This document shows positions 16,037-23,133 of a DNA stretch of 30,059 nt, one piece after another. The notes under the pieces were generated by a model. The model made no database searches and was not told the origin of the DNA. It worked only from the letters and a program-made list of their open reading frames with translations. The DNA comes from a virus, in IMG/VR virus record IMGVR_UViG_3300036398_000090, positions 1 through 30,059 of that record. One strand, 5' to 3'. The stretch's first letter is position 1; every line of letters starts with the position of its first letter. The position numbers and the translations under genes are program-made.

Positions 16037-16893
16037 TGTCAATTAAGAGTGTTAAGACTGGCGAAAACAGTATTAGCCTCTTAGTGGGCAATACGGCATA
16101 TTTGCCACCTACAGCAACTGGTGGAACTTTAACGTCTGATTCTACATATTTCTATAGAACATTCATAACAACAGATACTTCAGGTATAACTATTGCAAAT
16201 AGTTCACTACTTGTTGACATACTTGTTGTGGCTGGCGGCGGTGGGTCTGGAACGGGTGGTCGTGTAGGCGGCGGCGGCGCAGGTGGTTTATTAGCATTTA
16301 CAAATCAAACACTTACTCCAGGAAACTATTCAATAACTGTAGGCGCAGGTGGTGCTGCTGGTTCTAATGGTAATAACTCTACATTTCAAGGTTTAACTGC
16401 TTGCGTTGGTGGTGGTCGTGGTGGTAACTCACAGGCTGCTGGACAAAACGGCGGTTCAGGCGGCGGTGGTGGTAACGACATTGGTAACTTCCCAAAGGCT
16501 GGTGGTTCCCCAACATCAGGTCAAGGTAACGCAGGTGGCTCTACAACTACCACTGGTTATTCATCTGGCGGTGGCGGTAAAGGTGCAGCAGGCGGAGATA
16601 ACCGAGATGGTGGCGTAGGCGTAAACACTTATTCTTCTTGGGCTTCTGCTACTACTACAGGTGCTAGTGGTTACTATGCTGGCGGTGGAGGCGGAGCCTC
16701 TGGTTCAGGCTTTCTTCCAACTGGTGTAGGCGGAGCAGGTGGTGGCGGTAACGGTGAATACCAAAATTCAGGTAGTTCAAATGGTACTGCTCTTACTGGT
16801 GGTGGCGCTGGTGGTGTGTGGGATGGTGGCACATTTAGAAGCGGTGGTTCAGGCGTTGTAATTGTTCGTTATCTAAAGACGGCGGTGGGTTAA
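16036..16893 (+). CDS. Glycine-rich tail adhesin, paralogue 1
   Basis: 285 aa. A short N-terminal segment (SIKSVKTGENSISLLVGNTA) and a beta region lead to the VDILVVAGGGGSGTGG motif near residue 59 that marks the glycine-rich phage tail domain. After that the protein is dominated by GG/GGG runs separated by Asn, Ser and Thr, ending GSGVVIVRYLKTAVG. Glycine-rich phage tip proteins can pack as polyglycine-II helix bundles and bind receptors (known for T4-like adhesins; applied here by analogy). Unlike its two neighbours it lacks the C-terminal LTYTK..T.GFK...FTAGTG block. It begins and ends in TAATG overlaps. Confidence 0.78.
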   Translation: MSIKSVKTGENSISLLVGNTAYLPPTATGGTLTSDSTYFYRTFITTDTSGITIANSSLLVDILVVAGGGGSGTGGRVGGGGAGGLLAFTNQTLTPGNYSITVGAGGAAGSNGNNSTFQGLTACVGGGRGGNSQAAGQNGGSGGGGGNDIGNFPKAGGSPTSGQGNAGGSTTTTGYSSGGGGKGAAGGDNRDGGVGVNTYSSWASATTTGASGYYAGGGGGASGSGFLPTGVGGAGGGGNGEYQNSGSSNGTALTGGGAGGVWDGGTFRSGGSGVVIVRYLKTAVG

Positions 16894-17690
16894 TGGCTAT
16901 TTCATCTATGAGAACTAAAAAAATTAAATCTAGAATTTCTGCTGGAAATTATGATGTTCCATCTACTATTGAAGTTCTTATTGTTGCAGGTGGTGCTAGT
17001 GGTGGTAGAAATGATGCTAACGGTGCGGGTGGTGGCGGTGCTGGCGGTTACTTAGAAGGTTCACTATCTGTTGTTGCTTCTACAAACTACACAGTAACAG
17101 TTGGTGCAGGCGGCGCTAGTAGAACTTCATCTCCTACAACTGGCGCTAGTGGCAACAATTCAGTATTTGACACGGCTACTGCTCTTGGTGGTGGTGGTGG
17201 TGGAGTTGGTGAAGGCGGCGCTGGTAACTCAGGCGGTTCAGGTGGTGGTGCAGGACCTAACTCAACAAGTAATGGTGCATCCACTCAAACAAATCAAGGA
17301 GCATTAACTAAATATGCAAACGCTGGTGGAACATCTACTGGTTTAGGTGGTCTTGGCGGCGGTGGCGGTGGTGCTGGAGCAGCACCTGGAAACTCTGCAA
17401 CTGGTGGTGCTGGTCGTGCTAATTCAATTACTGGTTCATCAGTAACTTATGCAGCAGGTGGCAGTTATGGTGGTACTACTACTACGCCTGGAGCAAACAA
17501 TACTGGTAATGGCGGAAGTGGTAACTTTACCGCTAACTCAGGTGCTGGTGGTTCAGGTATTGTAATTATTAAATTTACAGATGTAAGTAATGACCCAACT
17601 ATTTCTGGTGGTCTTACTTATACTAAAACAACACCAACAGGATTTAAAGTATTTTCATTTACAGCAGGAACAGGAACGGTGAACTGGTAA
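16893..17690 (+). CDS. Glycine-rich tail adhesin, paralogue 2
   Basis: 265 aa. The N-terminus MAISSMRTKKIKSRISAGNY parallels paralogue 3 (KTKIKSRSLLAGNEAY). EVLIVAGGASGGRNDANGAG opens the glycine-rich domain, TNYTVTVGAGGASRTSSPTT is a conserved strand pair, and the body is rich in GG/GGG. The C-terminus is GSGIVIIKFTDVSNDPTISG, then LTYTKTTPTGFKVFSFTAGT. That end block is shared with paralogue 3 and absent from paralogue 1. Probably part of the receptor-binding tip. TAATG overlaps on both sides suggest equal synthesis of the three paralogues. Confidence 0.78.
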   Translation: MAISSMRTKKIKSRISAGNYDVPSTIEVLIVAGGASGGRNDANGAGGGGAGGYLEGSLSVVASTNYTVTVGAGGASRTSSPTTGASGNNSVFDTATALGGGGGGVGEGGAGNSGGSGGGAGPNSTSNGASTQTNQGALTKYANAGGTSTGLGGLGGGGGGAGAAPGNSATGGAGRANSITGSSVTYAAGGSYGGTTTTPGANNTGNGGSGNFTANSGAGGSGIVIIKFTDVSNDPTISGGLTYTKTTPTGFKVFSFTAGTGTVNW

Positions 17691-18616
17691 TGGCAGTTAT
17701 TAGTCTTAAAACTAAAATTAAAAGTCGCAGCCTTCTTGCTGGCAATGAAGCATACAATCCACTTTATGATGTTTTAATTGTTGCAGGTGGTGGTCCAGGT
17801 GGACTTTCAAGTGCATCAGGCGGTGGTGGTGGAGCAGGTGGACTTTTATCTTTTACTTCACAAAGTCTAGGTGCTATTTCTTCTTACACAGTAACAGTAG
17901 GAGCAGGTGGAACTGGTGGCGTGTCCTCAGACGGCGCATACTCATATTCTTCTAACCCTACTAATGGTGTTAACTCTTCATTTGGTCCACTAACTGCTGC
18001 CGTAGGTGGCGGTAGAGGTGGTGGATATGACGTTGGTAACGGAGCATCTGGTGGTTCAGGTGGTGGTGGTTCAACCAATGCTGGAACTGGTGGTTCACCA
18101 ACTTCTGGACAAGGCAATGCTGGTGGTACTGCTGGTACAGGTGGTAACTATTACTCAGGTTCAGGCGGTGGAGCAGGTGCTGCTGGAGGTAATGGAAGCA
18201 GCGGATTAGTTGCAGGCGGCGTAGGTTTATCTACTTTTTCTTCTTGGGGTGCTGCAACAAGTTCTGGTCAAAATGTTAGCGGAACATACTTCTACGCTGG
18301 TGGTGGTGGTAACTCATCAAACGGTGTAGGTGGTGGTTCAGGCGGTAACGGTGGCGGAGGTGCTGGTGCTAGTATTAATAAGGCTGGTGGAACTGCTGGA
18401 ACTGTTAACACAGGTGGTGGTGCAGGAGCGGGTAGCAATACAGAGGCTACTGTAGTAACTGCTGGTAACGGTGGTTCTGGAATTATTATTATTAAATATG
18501 CCGACACTATTAAAGATTTAACATCTATTGGTGGAGGATTAACTTACACAAAATACACAACAGGCGGATTTAAATACTACAAGTTTACCGCAGGAACAGG
18601 GAGCGTAACATTCTAA
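17690..18616 (+). CDS. Glycine-rich tail adhesin, paralogue 3
   Basis: 308 aa, the longest of the three. YDVLIVAGGGPGGLSSASGG opens the domain, then LLSFTSQSLGAISSYTVTVG and a long Gly/Ser/Asn region. Middle segments such as PTSGQGNAGGTAGTGGNYYS and STFSSWGAATSSGQNVSGTY parallel paralogue 1 (PTSGQGNAGG, TYSSWASATTTGASG). The C-terminal block GSGIIIIKYADTIKDL ... GGGLTYTKYTTGGFKYYKFT matches paralogue 2. It thus looks like a mosaic that shares middle pieces with copy 1 and ends with copy 2. Likely host-range determinant by analogy with other glycine-rich adhesins. Confidence 0.78.
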   Translation: MAVISLKTKIKSRSLLAGNEAYNPLYDVLIVAGGGPGGLSSASGGGGGAGGLLSFTSQSLGAISSYTVTVGAGGTGGVSSDGAYSYSSNPTNGVNSSFGPLTAAVGGGRGGGYDVGNGASGGSGGGGSTNAGTGGSPTSGQGNAGGTAGTGGNYYSGSGGGAGAAGGNGSSGLVAGGVGLSTFSSWGAATSSGQNVSGTYFYAGGGGNSSNGVGGGSGGNGGGGAGASINKAGGTAGTVNTGGGAGAGSNTEATVVTAGNGGSGIIIIKYADTIKDLTSIGGGLTYTKYTTGGFKYYKFTAGTGSVTF

Positions 18617-18963
18617 TGGCACACTATGCATTTCTAGATGAAAACAATATTGTTACAGAAGTTATTGTAGGTCGTAATGAAGATGAAGTAGTAGATGGCA
18701 TTTCTGATTGGGAAGCACACTATGGCGAGTTTCGTGGACAACGCTGCAAGCGTACAAGTTACAACGCAAATATACGTGGTGTATACGCAGGTATTGGATA
18801 CTCATATAATGAAGAAGAAGATATTTTTGTAGCACCACAGCCATATCCATCTTGGACACGCAATGGTTCTGGTTGGGTTCCTCCAACACCTATGCCAACT
18901 GATGGAGCAATCTATCGCTGGGTAGAAGATGACCTTAACTGGCAAGTAATTCCAACCGAATAA
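18616..18963 (+). CDS. Conserved fibre-region protein found in aquatic phages, 115 aa
   Basis: Starts in a TAATG overlap. Features: HYAFLDENNIVTEVIVGRNE, then YGEFRGQRCKRTSYNANIRG, YAGIGYSYNEEEDIFVAPQP and PYPSWTRNGSGWVPPTP. The end is YRWVEDDLNWQVIPTE. I recall this architecture (A.LDENN.V..VIVV ... KRTSYN...G......YAGIG..Y....D.F..P.PYPSW) from many cyanophage and pelagiphage genomes, where it is annotated as hypothetical or as a fibre-associated protein. Aromatic-rich beta protein with no catalytic motif. Presence next to fibre genes suggests a tail or fibre accessory. A short in-frame open stretch follows its stop (see the next entry). Confidence 0.8.
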   Translation: MAHYAFLDENNIVTEVIVGRNEDEVVDGISDWEAHYGEFRGQRCKRTSYNANIRGVYAGIGYSYNEEEDIFVAPQPYPSWTRNGSGWVPPTPMPTDGAIYRWVEDDLNWQVIPTE

Positions 18964-19047
18964 TTGGACACGTTAGTAACTGACATAGTTCCGTTACTAC
19001 GGGACATAGATGATGCAATAGACGAATCAGAAGAACAAATATACTAA
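18964..19047 (+). other. Short in-frame open stretch after TAA (possible 27-aa miniprotein or readthrough tail)
   Basis: Directly after the stop of the 115-aa gene, in the same frame, a TTG begins a 27-codon stretch ending in TAA at 19045-19047. The product is acidic and helical (IVPLLRDIDDAIDESEEQIY). No SD precedes the TTG. It could be a readthrough extension, a decayed C-terminus or chance. Its acidic helical composition resembles a real peptide, but the evidence is thin. Confidence 0.25.
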
Positions 19048-19056
19048 GGAGATGCA

Positions 19057-21018
19057 GTGGCAACTAGAGATATAACCGAAGGTAGAGGCTCTGCAACTAC
19101 TGATGTAGGTCGTGCTATTGCCGTTGACTTAGGTATTGTTTCATCTACTTCTACTTGGCAAAACACTACCGAATCATATGATGTTGCAGTGGGTGGCTTG
19201 CCGTTCTTTTATGCTATTAATGATGAACGCCCATATATCCGTCAGACTGCACCTTTTAATAAAGAACAACAAGATACAAGTGCTGAACCAGGTGAGCAAT
19301 CGCTTACTGGTTGGTGGTTAAGAAGTCAGTCTTCTTTTCATAATGGTACTGGTATTAGGTTTTATGACCCATCTGCTGGTGAAACAGTTGCTCATCGTTT
19401 TACAGACTCAGACAATGTAGATGTATGGACTAAAGGGCAAGTAACTTTACTTAAAGAAACAGCCAATATGTCTGGTGTTACTACTGGTGTGTACAAAATA
19501 CTATCTATTGTTGATGGCTCAACAAATAAAATACTTGGTTGGATTCCAGCAAGTACAACTATAAAAAATTATACTGCCAGTGGTACTGCCGTTGAATATA
19601 CACACGTAACTGGTATAACTACACCGCTAGATACTGCCATTCTTGCTATTGCAACAGATGGTACTCACTTGTTTATTGCCGACAATGACCACATTTATAC
19701 AGGTCCAATTGCTACACCTACTGCTGGTTACTCTCGTTATTACAATACTGATAGTGAAAAAGTAGTATTGGCTTGGGTTAAACAACGTCTTGTTGGCTGT
19801 ATTGGTGCTAGTGTTTATGAATTAACTGCTAGTAAAAGTTCAAGTCATACATTACCTACACCTGTATATACACACCCTAATAGTAGTTGGACATGGACAT
19901 CTATATCTGAAGGTGGCTCTGCTATCTATGCTGCAGGTTATGCTGGCGGAAACTCCGCCATCTACAAGTTTGTTCTAACTACTGCTGGTTCTATGCCTAC
20001 CCTGACATCAGGGATTGTAGCAGCACAACTACCTATTGGTGAGATTGTCTACAAGATTGAGTCGTACCTTAGTTACCTAATGATAGGTACTAATAAGGGT
20101 ATGCGTGTGGCTGCTATTTCAGATACAACTGGCGACTTATCTTATGGTCCATTAATATTTGAAGACGCCAACGGTGTTTATGATTTTGCTTTTCGCGATA
20201 GATTTGTTTGGGCTACAGGTACAATTAATGGTTGTCCTGGTTTGTATCGTGTTGATTTAGGTTCAGAAATTGAATCTTTACGTTTTGCTCATGCAAAAGA
20301 TACTTACCTTAAAGATGCTACTGGTTATGCTACCACTGTAGATTTTGTAGGTAATACAGACCAAATAGCATTTACTACATCTGGTAGCAACGGTATAGCA
20401 ATTCAATCAACTACTGTTTTAGCAACAACTGGTTCTATAACTACAGGTAAAATTAGATTTTCTACTTTAGAGCCTAAAAATTATAAACGTCTTGTTGCAC
20501 GCGGTACATTTACATCTGGTGAGTTTACATTATCATCTCTTGCTACCGAAGTAACTGGTAGTGAAACACAATATGACCACATTTCTTATAACTCAGGTGT
20601 TGGTGCAGTAGAAGTAACTACAACTCAACCTGAAGTAGCACAAGAGTTTCTTGCATATAAGTTTACATTTAATCGTGATACTACAACTACATCTGCTGGT
20701 CCAATCTTTAAGGGCTATCAGGCTAAAGCAACTATTGCTACACCACGTCAACGTATAATCCAGTTTCCTGTTTATTGTTTTGATATAGAAACAGATAGGT
20801 TTAATACTGTAGTTGGCTATGATGGTAGAGCATATGCTCGTATGCAACTGTTAGAAGAAATTGAAAAGACAGGTGACGTACTCACTTGGCAAGACCTGAC
20901 AACAGGAGAGTCACAGCAAGCAGTAATACAGCAAGTTACATTCACTCGTATGACACCACCTGATAAGCGGTTTGATGGCTTTGGTGGCGTTATCAACATA
21001 ACTATCAGAACGGTATAA
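19057..21018 (+). CDS. Large tail/virion structural protein, 653 aa (tail hub or nozzle-like)
   Basis: GTG start at 19057 with SD AAGGAG (19046-19051); the nearby ATG at 19052 is out of frame and closes at once. The protein is beta-rich throughout. Repeated strands with small loops (AILAIATDGTHLFIADNDHI, GGSAIYAAGYAGGNSAIYKF, SYLSYLMIGTNKGMRVAAIS, NGVYDFAFRDRFVWATGTIN) look like blades of a beta-propeller. The C-terminus TGDVLTWQDLTTGESQQAVI, then FGGVINITIRTV, resembles a galectin/OB-like end seen in tail proteins. I infer a tail-hub, nozzle or adsorption-apparatus protein. It has no signal peptide. It ends 4 nt before the lysis region, closing the virion block. Confidence 0.62.
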   Translation: MATRDITEGRGSATTDVGRAIAVDLGIVSSTSTWQNTTESYDVAVGGLPFFYAINDERPYIRQTAPFNKEQQDTSAEPGEQSLTGWWLRSQSSFHNGTGIRFYDPSAGETVAHRFTDSDNVDVWTKGQVTLLKETANMSGVTTGVYKILSIVDGSTNKILGWIPASTTIKNYTASGTAVEYTHVTGITTPLDTAILAIATDGTHLFIADNDHIYTGPIATPTAGYSRYYNTDSEKVVLAWVKQRLVGCIGASVYELTASKSSSHTLPTPVYTHPNSSWTWTSISEGGSAIYAAGYAGGNSAIYKFVLTTAGSMPTLTSGIVAAQLPIGEIVYKIESYLSYLMIGTNKGMRVAAISDTTGDLSYGPLIFEDANGVYDFAFRDRFVWATGTINGCPGLYRVDLGSEIESLRFAHAKDTYLKDATGYATTVDFVGNTDQIAFTTSGSNGIAIQSTTVLATTGSITTGKIRFSTLEPKNYKRLVARGTFTSGEFTLSSLATEVTGSETQYDHISYNSGVGAVEVTTTQPEVAQEFLAYKFTFNRDTTTTSAGPIFKGYQAKATIATPRQRIIQFPVYCFDIETDRFNTVVGYDGRAYARMQLLEEIEKTGDVLTWQDLTTGESQQAVIQQVTFTRMTPPDKRFDGFGGVINITIRTV

Positions 21019-21022
21019 CACC

Positions 21023-21223
21023 ATGACACCACAGGATTGGGTTGCATTTGCCCTATCAATCACATCTTTAATAGGTGCGTTTGCTCTTATGATTCGTTGG
21101 ATGGTTAAACATTACTTAGCAGAACTTAAACCAAATGGAGGTAGCAGTGTCTCTGATAGACTCAATCGCGTTGAAAGTCGGGTTGATGACATTTATAATA
21201 TTCTCTCTAGGCGCACTGACTAG
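21023..21223 (+). CDS. Small membrane protein with C-terminal coiled coil (holin- or i-spanin-like)
   Basis: 66 aa. One N-terminal TM helix (about residues 8-27, VAFALSITSLIGAFALMIRW) is followed by a basic linker and an amphipathic coiled coil (DRLNRVESRVDDIYNILSRR). This layout is seen in small phage lysis proteins (DUF2746/holin-like) and in i-spanins. Its 3' end overlaps the lipoprotein gene by 77 nt, and the lipoprotein is in the +1 frame, the same frame relation as the nested Rz/Rz1 pair. In an actinobacterial host a true two-membrane spanin would be unexpected, so a holin-type function remains an alternative. ATG 21023 lies 4 nt after the upstream stop. Confidence 0.7.
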   Translation: MTPQDWVAFALSITSLIGAFALMIRWMVKHYLAELKPNGGSSVSDRLNRVESRVDDIYNILSRRTD

Positions 21224-21359
21224 TTGTGGCTATCAAGGATGGGTCAGGTATCCCTGCCAAGAGTATGAAAACTGGGAAAAGCCAGAGTGTAAACCGCCGC
21301 AGTGTTTACCAACAGGTACATGTACCAAAGACATTCTTCCAGGAATTGTTGATGAGTAA
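21147..21359 (+). CDS. Small phage lipoprotein with lipobox (o-spanin-like)
   Basis: I choose GTG 21147 because SD GGAGG (21137-21141) precedes it by 5 nt; an ATG at 21135 would add 4 residues but destroys that spacing. The 70-aa product has a type II signal peptide: hydrophobic helix VGLMTFIIFSLGALTS, then Cys27 in an LTSC lipobox. The mature part contains GYQGWVRYPCQEYENWEKPE, then CKPPQC and TGTC, so it is Cys- and Pro-rich. I recall this GY.G.VRYPCQ...NWE..ECKPP.C...GTC pattern as a small lipoprotein in many aquatic phages, function unknown. It overlaps the preceding membrane protein in the +1 frame. Superinfection exclusion or lysis are both possible. Confidence 0.75.
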   Translation: MSLIDSIALKVGLMTFIIFSLGALTSCGYQGWVRYPCQEYENWEKPECKPPQCLPTGTCTKDILPGIVDE

Positions 21360-21639
21360 GCGCCGTAAGTTTAGCCCTGAAGAATTACACGCAAGACTTA
21401 TTGTAACCATTGGAATTATACTAGCCATTGTATTTGCTGGTTCTGTCTTTGCATTGCTATACGCACTGCTATTTATTACCCAACCACTAGGAGAACAAGC
21501 GCCAAATGATGCTGCATTTATTGACCTTGTTAGTACCCTTTGTGTGTTTCTTACTGGTTCTCTTGCTGGCGTACTTGCAGGAAATGGATTAAAGTCTAAG
21601 CCTAAAGAACCACAACCAGAACCAGAGGTAAGTAAATGA
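21352..21639 (+). CDS. Two-TM small membrane protein (possible holin/antiholin)
   Basis: I choose ATG 21352, overlapping the lipoprotein stop by 8 nt. The longer open frame from 21226 would add residues that merely mirror the lipoprotein gene in another frame. The 95-aa product has a basic N-terminus (SKRRKFSPEELHARL) and two TM helices (IVTIGIILAIVFAGSVFALL and LVSTLCVFLTGSLAGVLAGN) joined by a short polar loop. The tail is Pro/Glu/Lys-rich (KSKPKEPQPEPEVSK). Lysis-cassette position and topology are holin-like. It ends in an ATGA overlap with the next small gene. Confidence 0.7.
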   Translation: MSKRRKFSPEELHARLIVTIGIILAIVFAGSVFALLYALLFITQPLGEQAPNDAAFIDLVSTLCVFLTGSLAGVLAGNGLKSKPKEPQPEPEVSK

Positions 21640-21728
21640 GACTTGGTTTTATAATTCCTGAACCTGATTGGGATATTACATTTCCAGATATAAATCCAGA
21701 AGAATGGATAGATGAGGACGAAGAATGA
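21636..21728 (+). CDS. 30-aa acidic peptide gene in lysis cassette
   Basis: Enclosed by two ATGA (4-nt) overlaps, with the preceding membrane protein and with the endolysin. Product starts RLGFIIPEPDWDITF and ends in an acidic run (EEWIDEDEE). Trp and Pro are over-represented and there is no TM segment. The exact overlaps on both sides support translation, and it may serve mainly to couple endolysin translation. No function can be assigned. Confidence 0.55.
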   Translation: MRLGFIIPEPDWDITFPDINPEEWIDEDEE

Positions 21729-22237
21729 GTCAACGTAATAAGTTTATAGCCACAGCCCGTGCTGAACTTGGCGTAATTGAAGGACCTAAAGAGAATCAAA
21801 CTAAGTATGGTGCATTTACTAAAGCAAACTTTTTGCCTTGGTGTGGGTCATTTGTTAACTGGTGTGCAAACGAAGTAGGACTTAAGATTCCTAATTGCGT
21901 ATCAACAGTTGTAGGTGCTAAGGCATTTGAAAAGAAAGGTCAATGGGAGTTAGCAAGTAATACTGCTATGCCATTGCCAGGCGATATATGTTTCATGGAC
22001 TTTCCAAATGATGGATTAGACCGAATTTCTCACGTTGGAATCGTAGTTAAAGACAATGGTGATGGAACAGTTACTTGCATTGAAGGTAACACAGCACCAG
22101 ATAAGAAGGGTGACCAACGCAATGGCGGTCAGGTCTGCTTGAAGGTTCGTGCTTTCAAGAAGAAGAACGGTAGTAAATTGCGCCGTTCACAAGCGGTAAC
22201 AGTGGTTGGCTTTGGTAAGCCAGTCTTTAAGTCATAA
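21725..22237 (+). CDS. CHAP-domain endolysin
   Basis: 170 aa. A CHAP (NlpC/P60-superfamily) amidase/endopeptidase core is visible: FLPWCGSFVNWCANEV with likely nucleophile Cys40, SHVGIVVKDNGDG with His103, and CIEGNT with acidic residue Glu120. The order Cys-His-Glu matches the family. It should cut peptide bonds in peptidoglycan at lysis. There is no signal peptide and no separate cell-wall-binding domain after the catalytic region (C-terminus KLRRSQAVTVVGFGKPVFKS), so the enzyme is minimal and needs a holin for release. The following gene is a holin-like membrane protein, and the preceding genes encode membrane and lipoproteins, which forms a complete lysis cassette. ATGA overlap at the start. 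Confidence 0.88.
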   Translation: MSQRNKFIATARAELGVIEGPKENQTKYGAFTKANFLPWCGSFVNWCANEVGLKIPNCVSTVVGAKAFEKKGQWELASNTAMPLPGDICFMDFPNDGLDRISHVGIVVKDNGDGTVTCIEGNTAPDKKGDQRNGGQVCLKVRAFKKKNGSKLRRSQAVTVVGFGKPVFKS

Positions 22238-22245
22238 GGAGAAAC

Positions 22246-22437
22246 ATGAATACAGATAAACTAGTTGCTATCGCAACTACCTATGCACGTGCAGCAGTAC
22301 CATCAGTGGTTGCACTATATGCAGCAGGAGTAACAGACCCTAAGACACTGGCATATGCTTTCTTGTCAGCGTTTATCGCTCCACTATGGAAGGCACTAGA
22401 CCCTAAGGCTAAGGAATTTGGTCGCGGTTCTAAGTAA
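22246..22437 (+). CDS. Holin-like small membrane protein
   Basis: 63 aa with a clear SD (AAGGAG, 22236-22241) before ATG 22246. Two hydrophobic segments (YARAAVPSVVALYAAG and LAYAFLSAFIAPLWKAL) are separated by a VTDPKT turn. The C-terminus is charged (DPKAKEFGRGSK). Size, position right after the endolysin and the positive tail fit a small holin that permeabilises the membrane. I cannot assign a named holin superfamily. It is the last gene of the rightward block, immediately before the terminator. Confidence 0.72.
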   Translation: MNTDKLVAIATTYARAAVPSVVALYAAGVTDPKTLAYAFLSAFIAPLWKALDPKAKEFGRGSK

Positions 22438-22448
22438 ATATAAGTAAA

Positions 22449-22494
22449 AGCCCCCGCTCAGGTAAATTAACCTACCTGGCGGGGGTCTTTTTTT
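22449..22494. terminator. Strong bidirectional-type Rho-independent terminator between converging gene blocks
   Basis: CCCCCGC (22451-22457) pairs with GCGGGGG (22479-22485), and CAGGTA (22459-22464) with TACCTG (22473-22478), with one bulged T (22458) and an 8-nt loop. Seven T residues (22488-22494) follow on the + strand, and four T residues follow on the - strand. It can stop both the rightward structural transcript and the leftward transcript, whose last gene (WhiB) ends at 22493. Confidence 0.92.
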
Positions 22495-22753
22495 ATTGGT
22501 ACGTTAAATATAATGGTATTGGTTTTATATTAAATGCATCTCGTAACTTGTGGCGCTGACCTTCAGTAGTATTACCCCAGTAACCTGACACACCATACTT
22601 AAGTGCATAGTCAAGACATTCTTTTTGAACAACACAATTGCCACAAATAATTTTAAGTGCTTTCATTTCTGGATAAGTACCTTGTCCATCTGGTACAAAA
22701 AACAATTCACTATCTGTTGACTCGCAATTAGGTGTATCACTGGGTCTAAACAT
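22493..22753 (-). CDS. WhiB-like transcription factor
   Basis: 86 aa with the WhiB signature: C10, then C37-x2-C40 and C46 (CGNCVVQKEC) to bind an [4Fe-4S] cluster, followed by the GVSGYWGNTTEGQRHKLR region (G[VI]WGG turn and basic tail). WhiB-like proteins occur in Actinobacteria and their phages, so this gene is the best host marker in the window. Phage copies (for example in mycobacteriophages) have been reported to affect host gene expression and septation; here regulation of host or phage genes is inferred. ATG directly follows the FmdB-like stop. The terminator U-run overlaps its stop. Confidence 0.88.
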   Translation of the reverse strand: MFRPSDTPNCESTDSELFFVPDGQGTYPEMKALKIICGNCVVQKECLDYALKYGVSGYWGNTTEGQRHKLRDAFNIKPIPLYLTYQ

Positions 22754-22915
22754 TTATCCCCCTGTTGAGTAAAATCCTGGACCGTTAAACTTAACGGCTA
22801 CGCTAGACCATACACGTGTCATAGTTCCATTACAAGTAGTACACATTGGTGGTATGTTCTCATTTGTTTCTATAATTGTAGTGCATGTTTCGCATTTAAA
22901 ATCATATGCAGGCAT
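22754..22915 (-). CDS. FmdB-family zinc ribbon protein, 53 aa
   Basis: Too short for usual calling. Sequence: MPAYDFKCETCTTIIETNEN, then PPMCTTCNGTMTRVWSSVAV and KFNGPGFYSTGG. Two CxxC pairs (C8/C11, C25/C28) form a zinc ribbon, and MPxYDFxCxxC with the KF(N)GxGFYSTG end is the FmdB/zinc-ribbon pattern. Family role: putative regulatory proteins of unknown mechanism. Upstream overlap is TAATG at 22915-22913. WhiB starts on the next base after its stop, so the two are co-translated. Confidence 0.82.
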   Translation of the reverse strand: MPAYDFKCETCTTIIETNENIPPMCTTCNGTMTRVWSSVAVKFNGPGFYSTGG

Positions 22916-23133
22916 TATTCGCAATCTTTCCAATCGATTGGTGTTGGTGCAGTTGTTATAGTTCCACAGTCTTTACATTTTTGGGCAAGGTCATACCAAG
23001 AAACTTCTCTTGATTCCCAATCCCACATAACGGTAATCTCAAACATAAGACAACCACATATACAAGCAAAGGTTGGTTCTCCTCTTAAGTCATTCAACTC
23101 TGGAGTCCTCATCTGTTTGAGGTCGCCACCCAC
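22915..23133 (-). CDS. Zinc-ribbon-like hypothetical protein, 72 aa
   Basis: Cys pattern C24, C26, C28 (FACICGC) and C53, C56 (KCKDCG) suggests a zinc ribbon; the end is TAPTPIDWKDCE. I recall the LRGEPTF.C.CG.....I...W......WY...A.C..CG...TAPTP.D pattern from actinophage genomes. Two starts are possible: ATG 23133 (44-nt overlap with the sigma-like gene) or ATG 23112 (23-nt overlap). Neither has a clear SD. It ends in a TAATG overlap with the FmdB-like gene, forming a run of three consecutive metal-binding small proteins with WhiB. Confidence 0.7.
   Translation of the reverse strand: MGGDLKQMRTPELNDLRGEPTFACICGCLMFEITVMWDWESREVSWYDLAQKCKDCGTITTAPTPIDWKDCE

Noticed and set aside
16406-16618. 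Val/Gln-rich frames (also 17101-17307, 18006-18209) inside glycine-rich genes
   Set aside because: They are +1 shadows of GGT/GGC-rich codons, giving VVV/QVV repeats; no start signals.
21226-21351. N-terminal extension of the two-TM protein to 21226
   Set aside because: The added 42 residues lie over the lipoprotein gene in another frame and show no domain; ATG 21352 overlaps the lipoprotein stop as expected for coupling.
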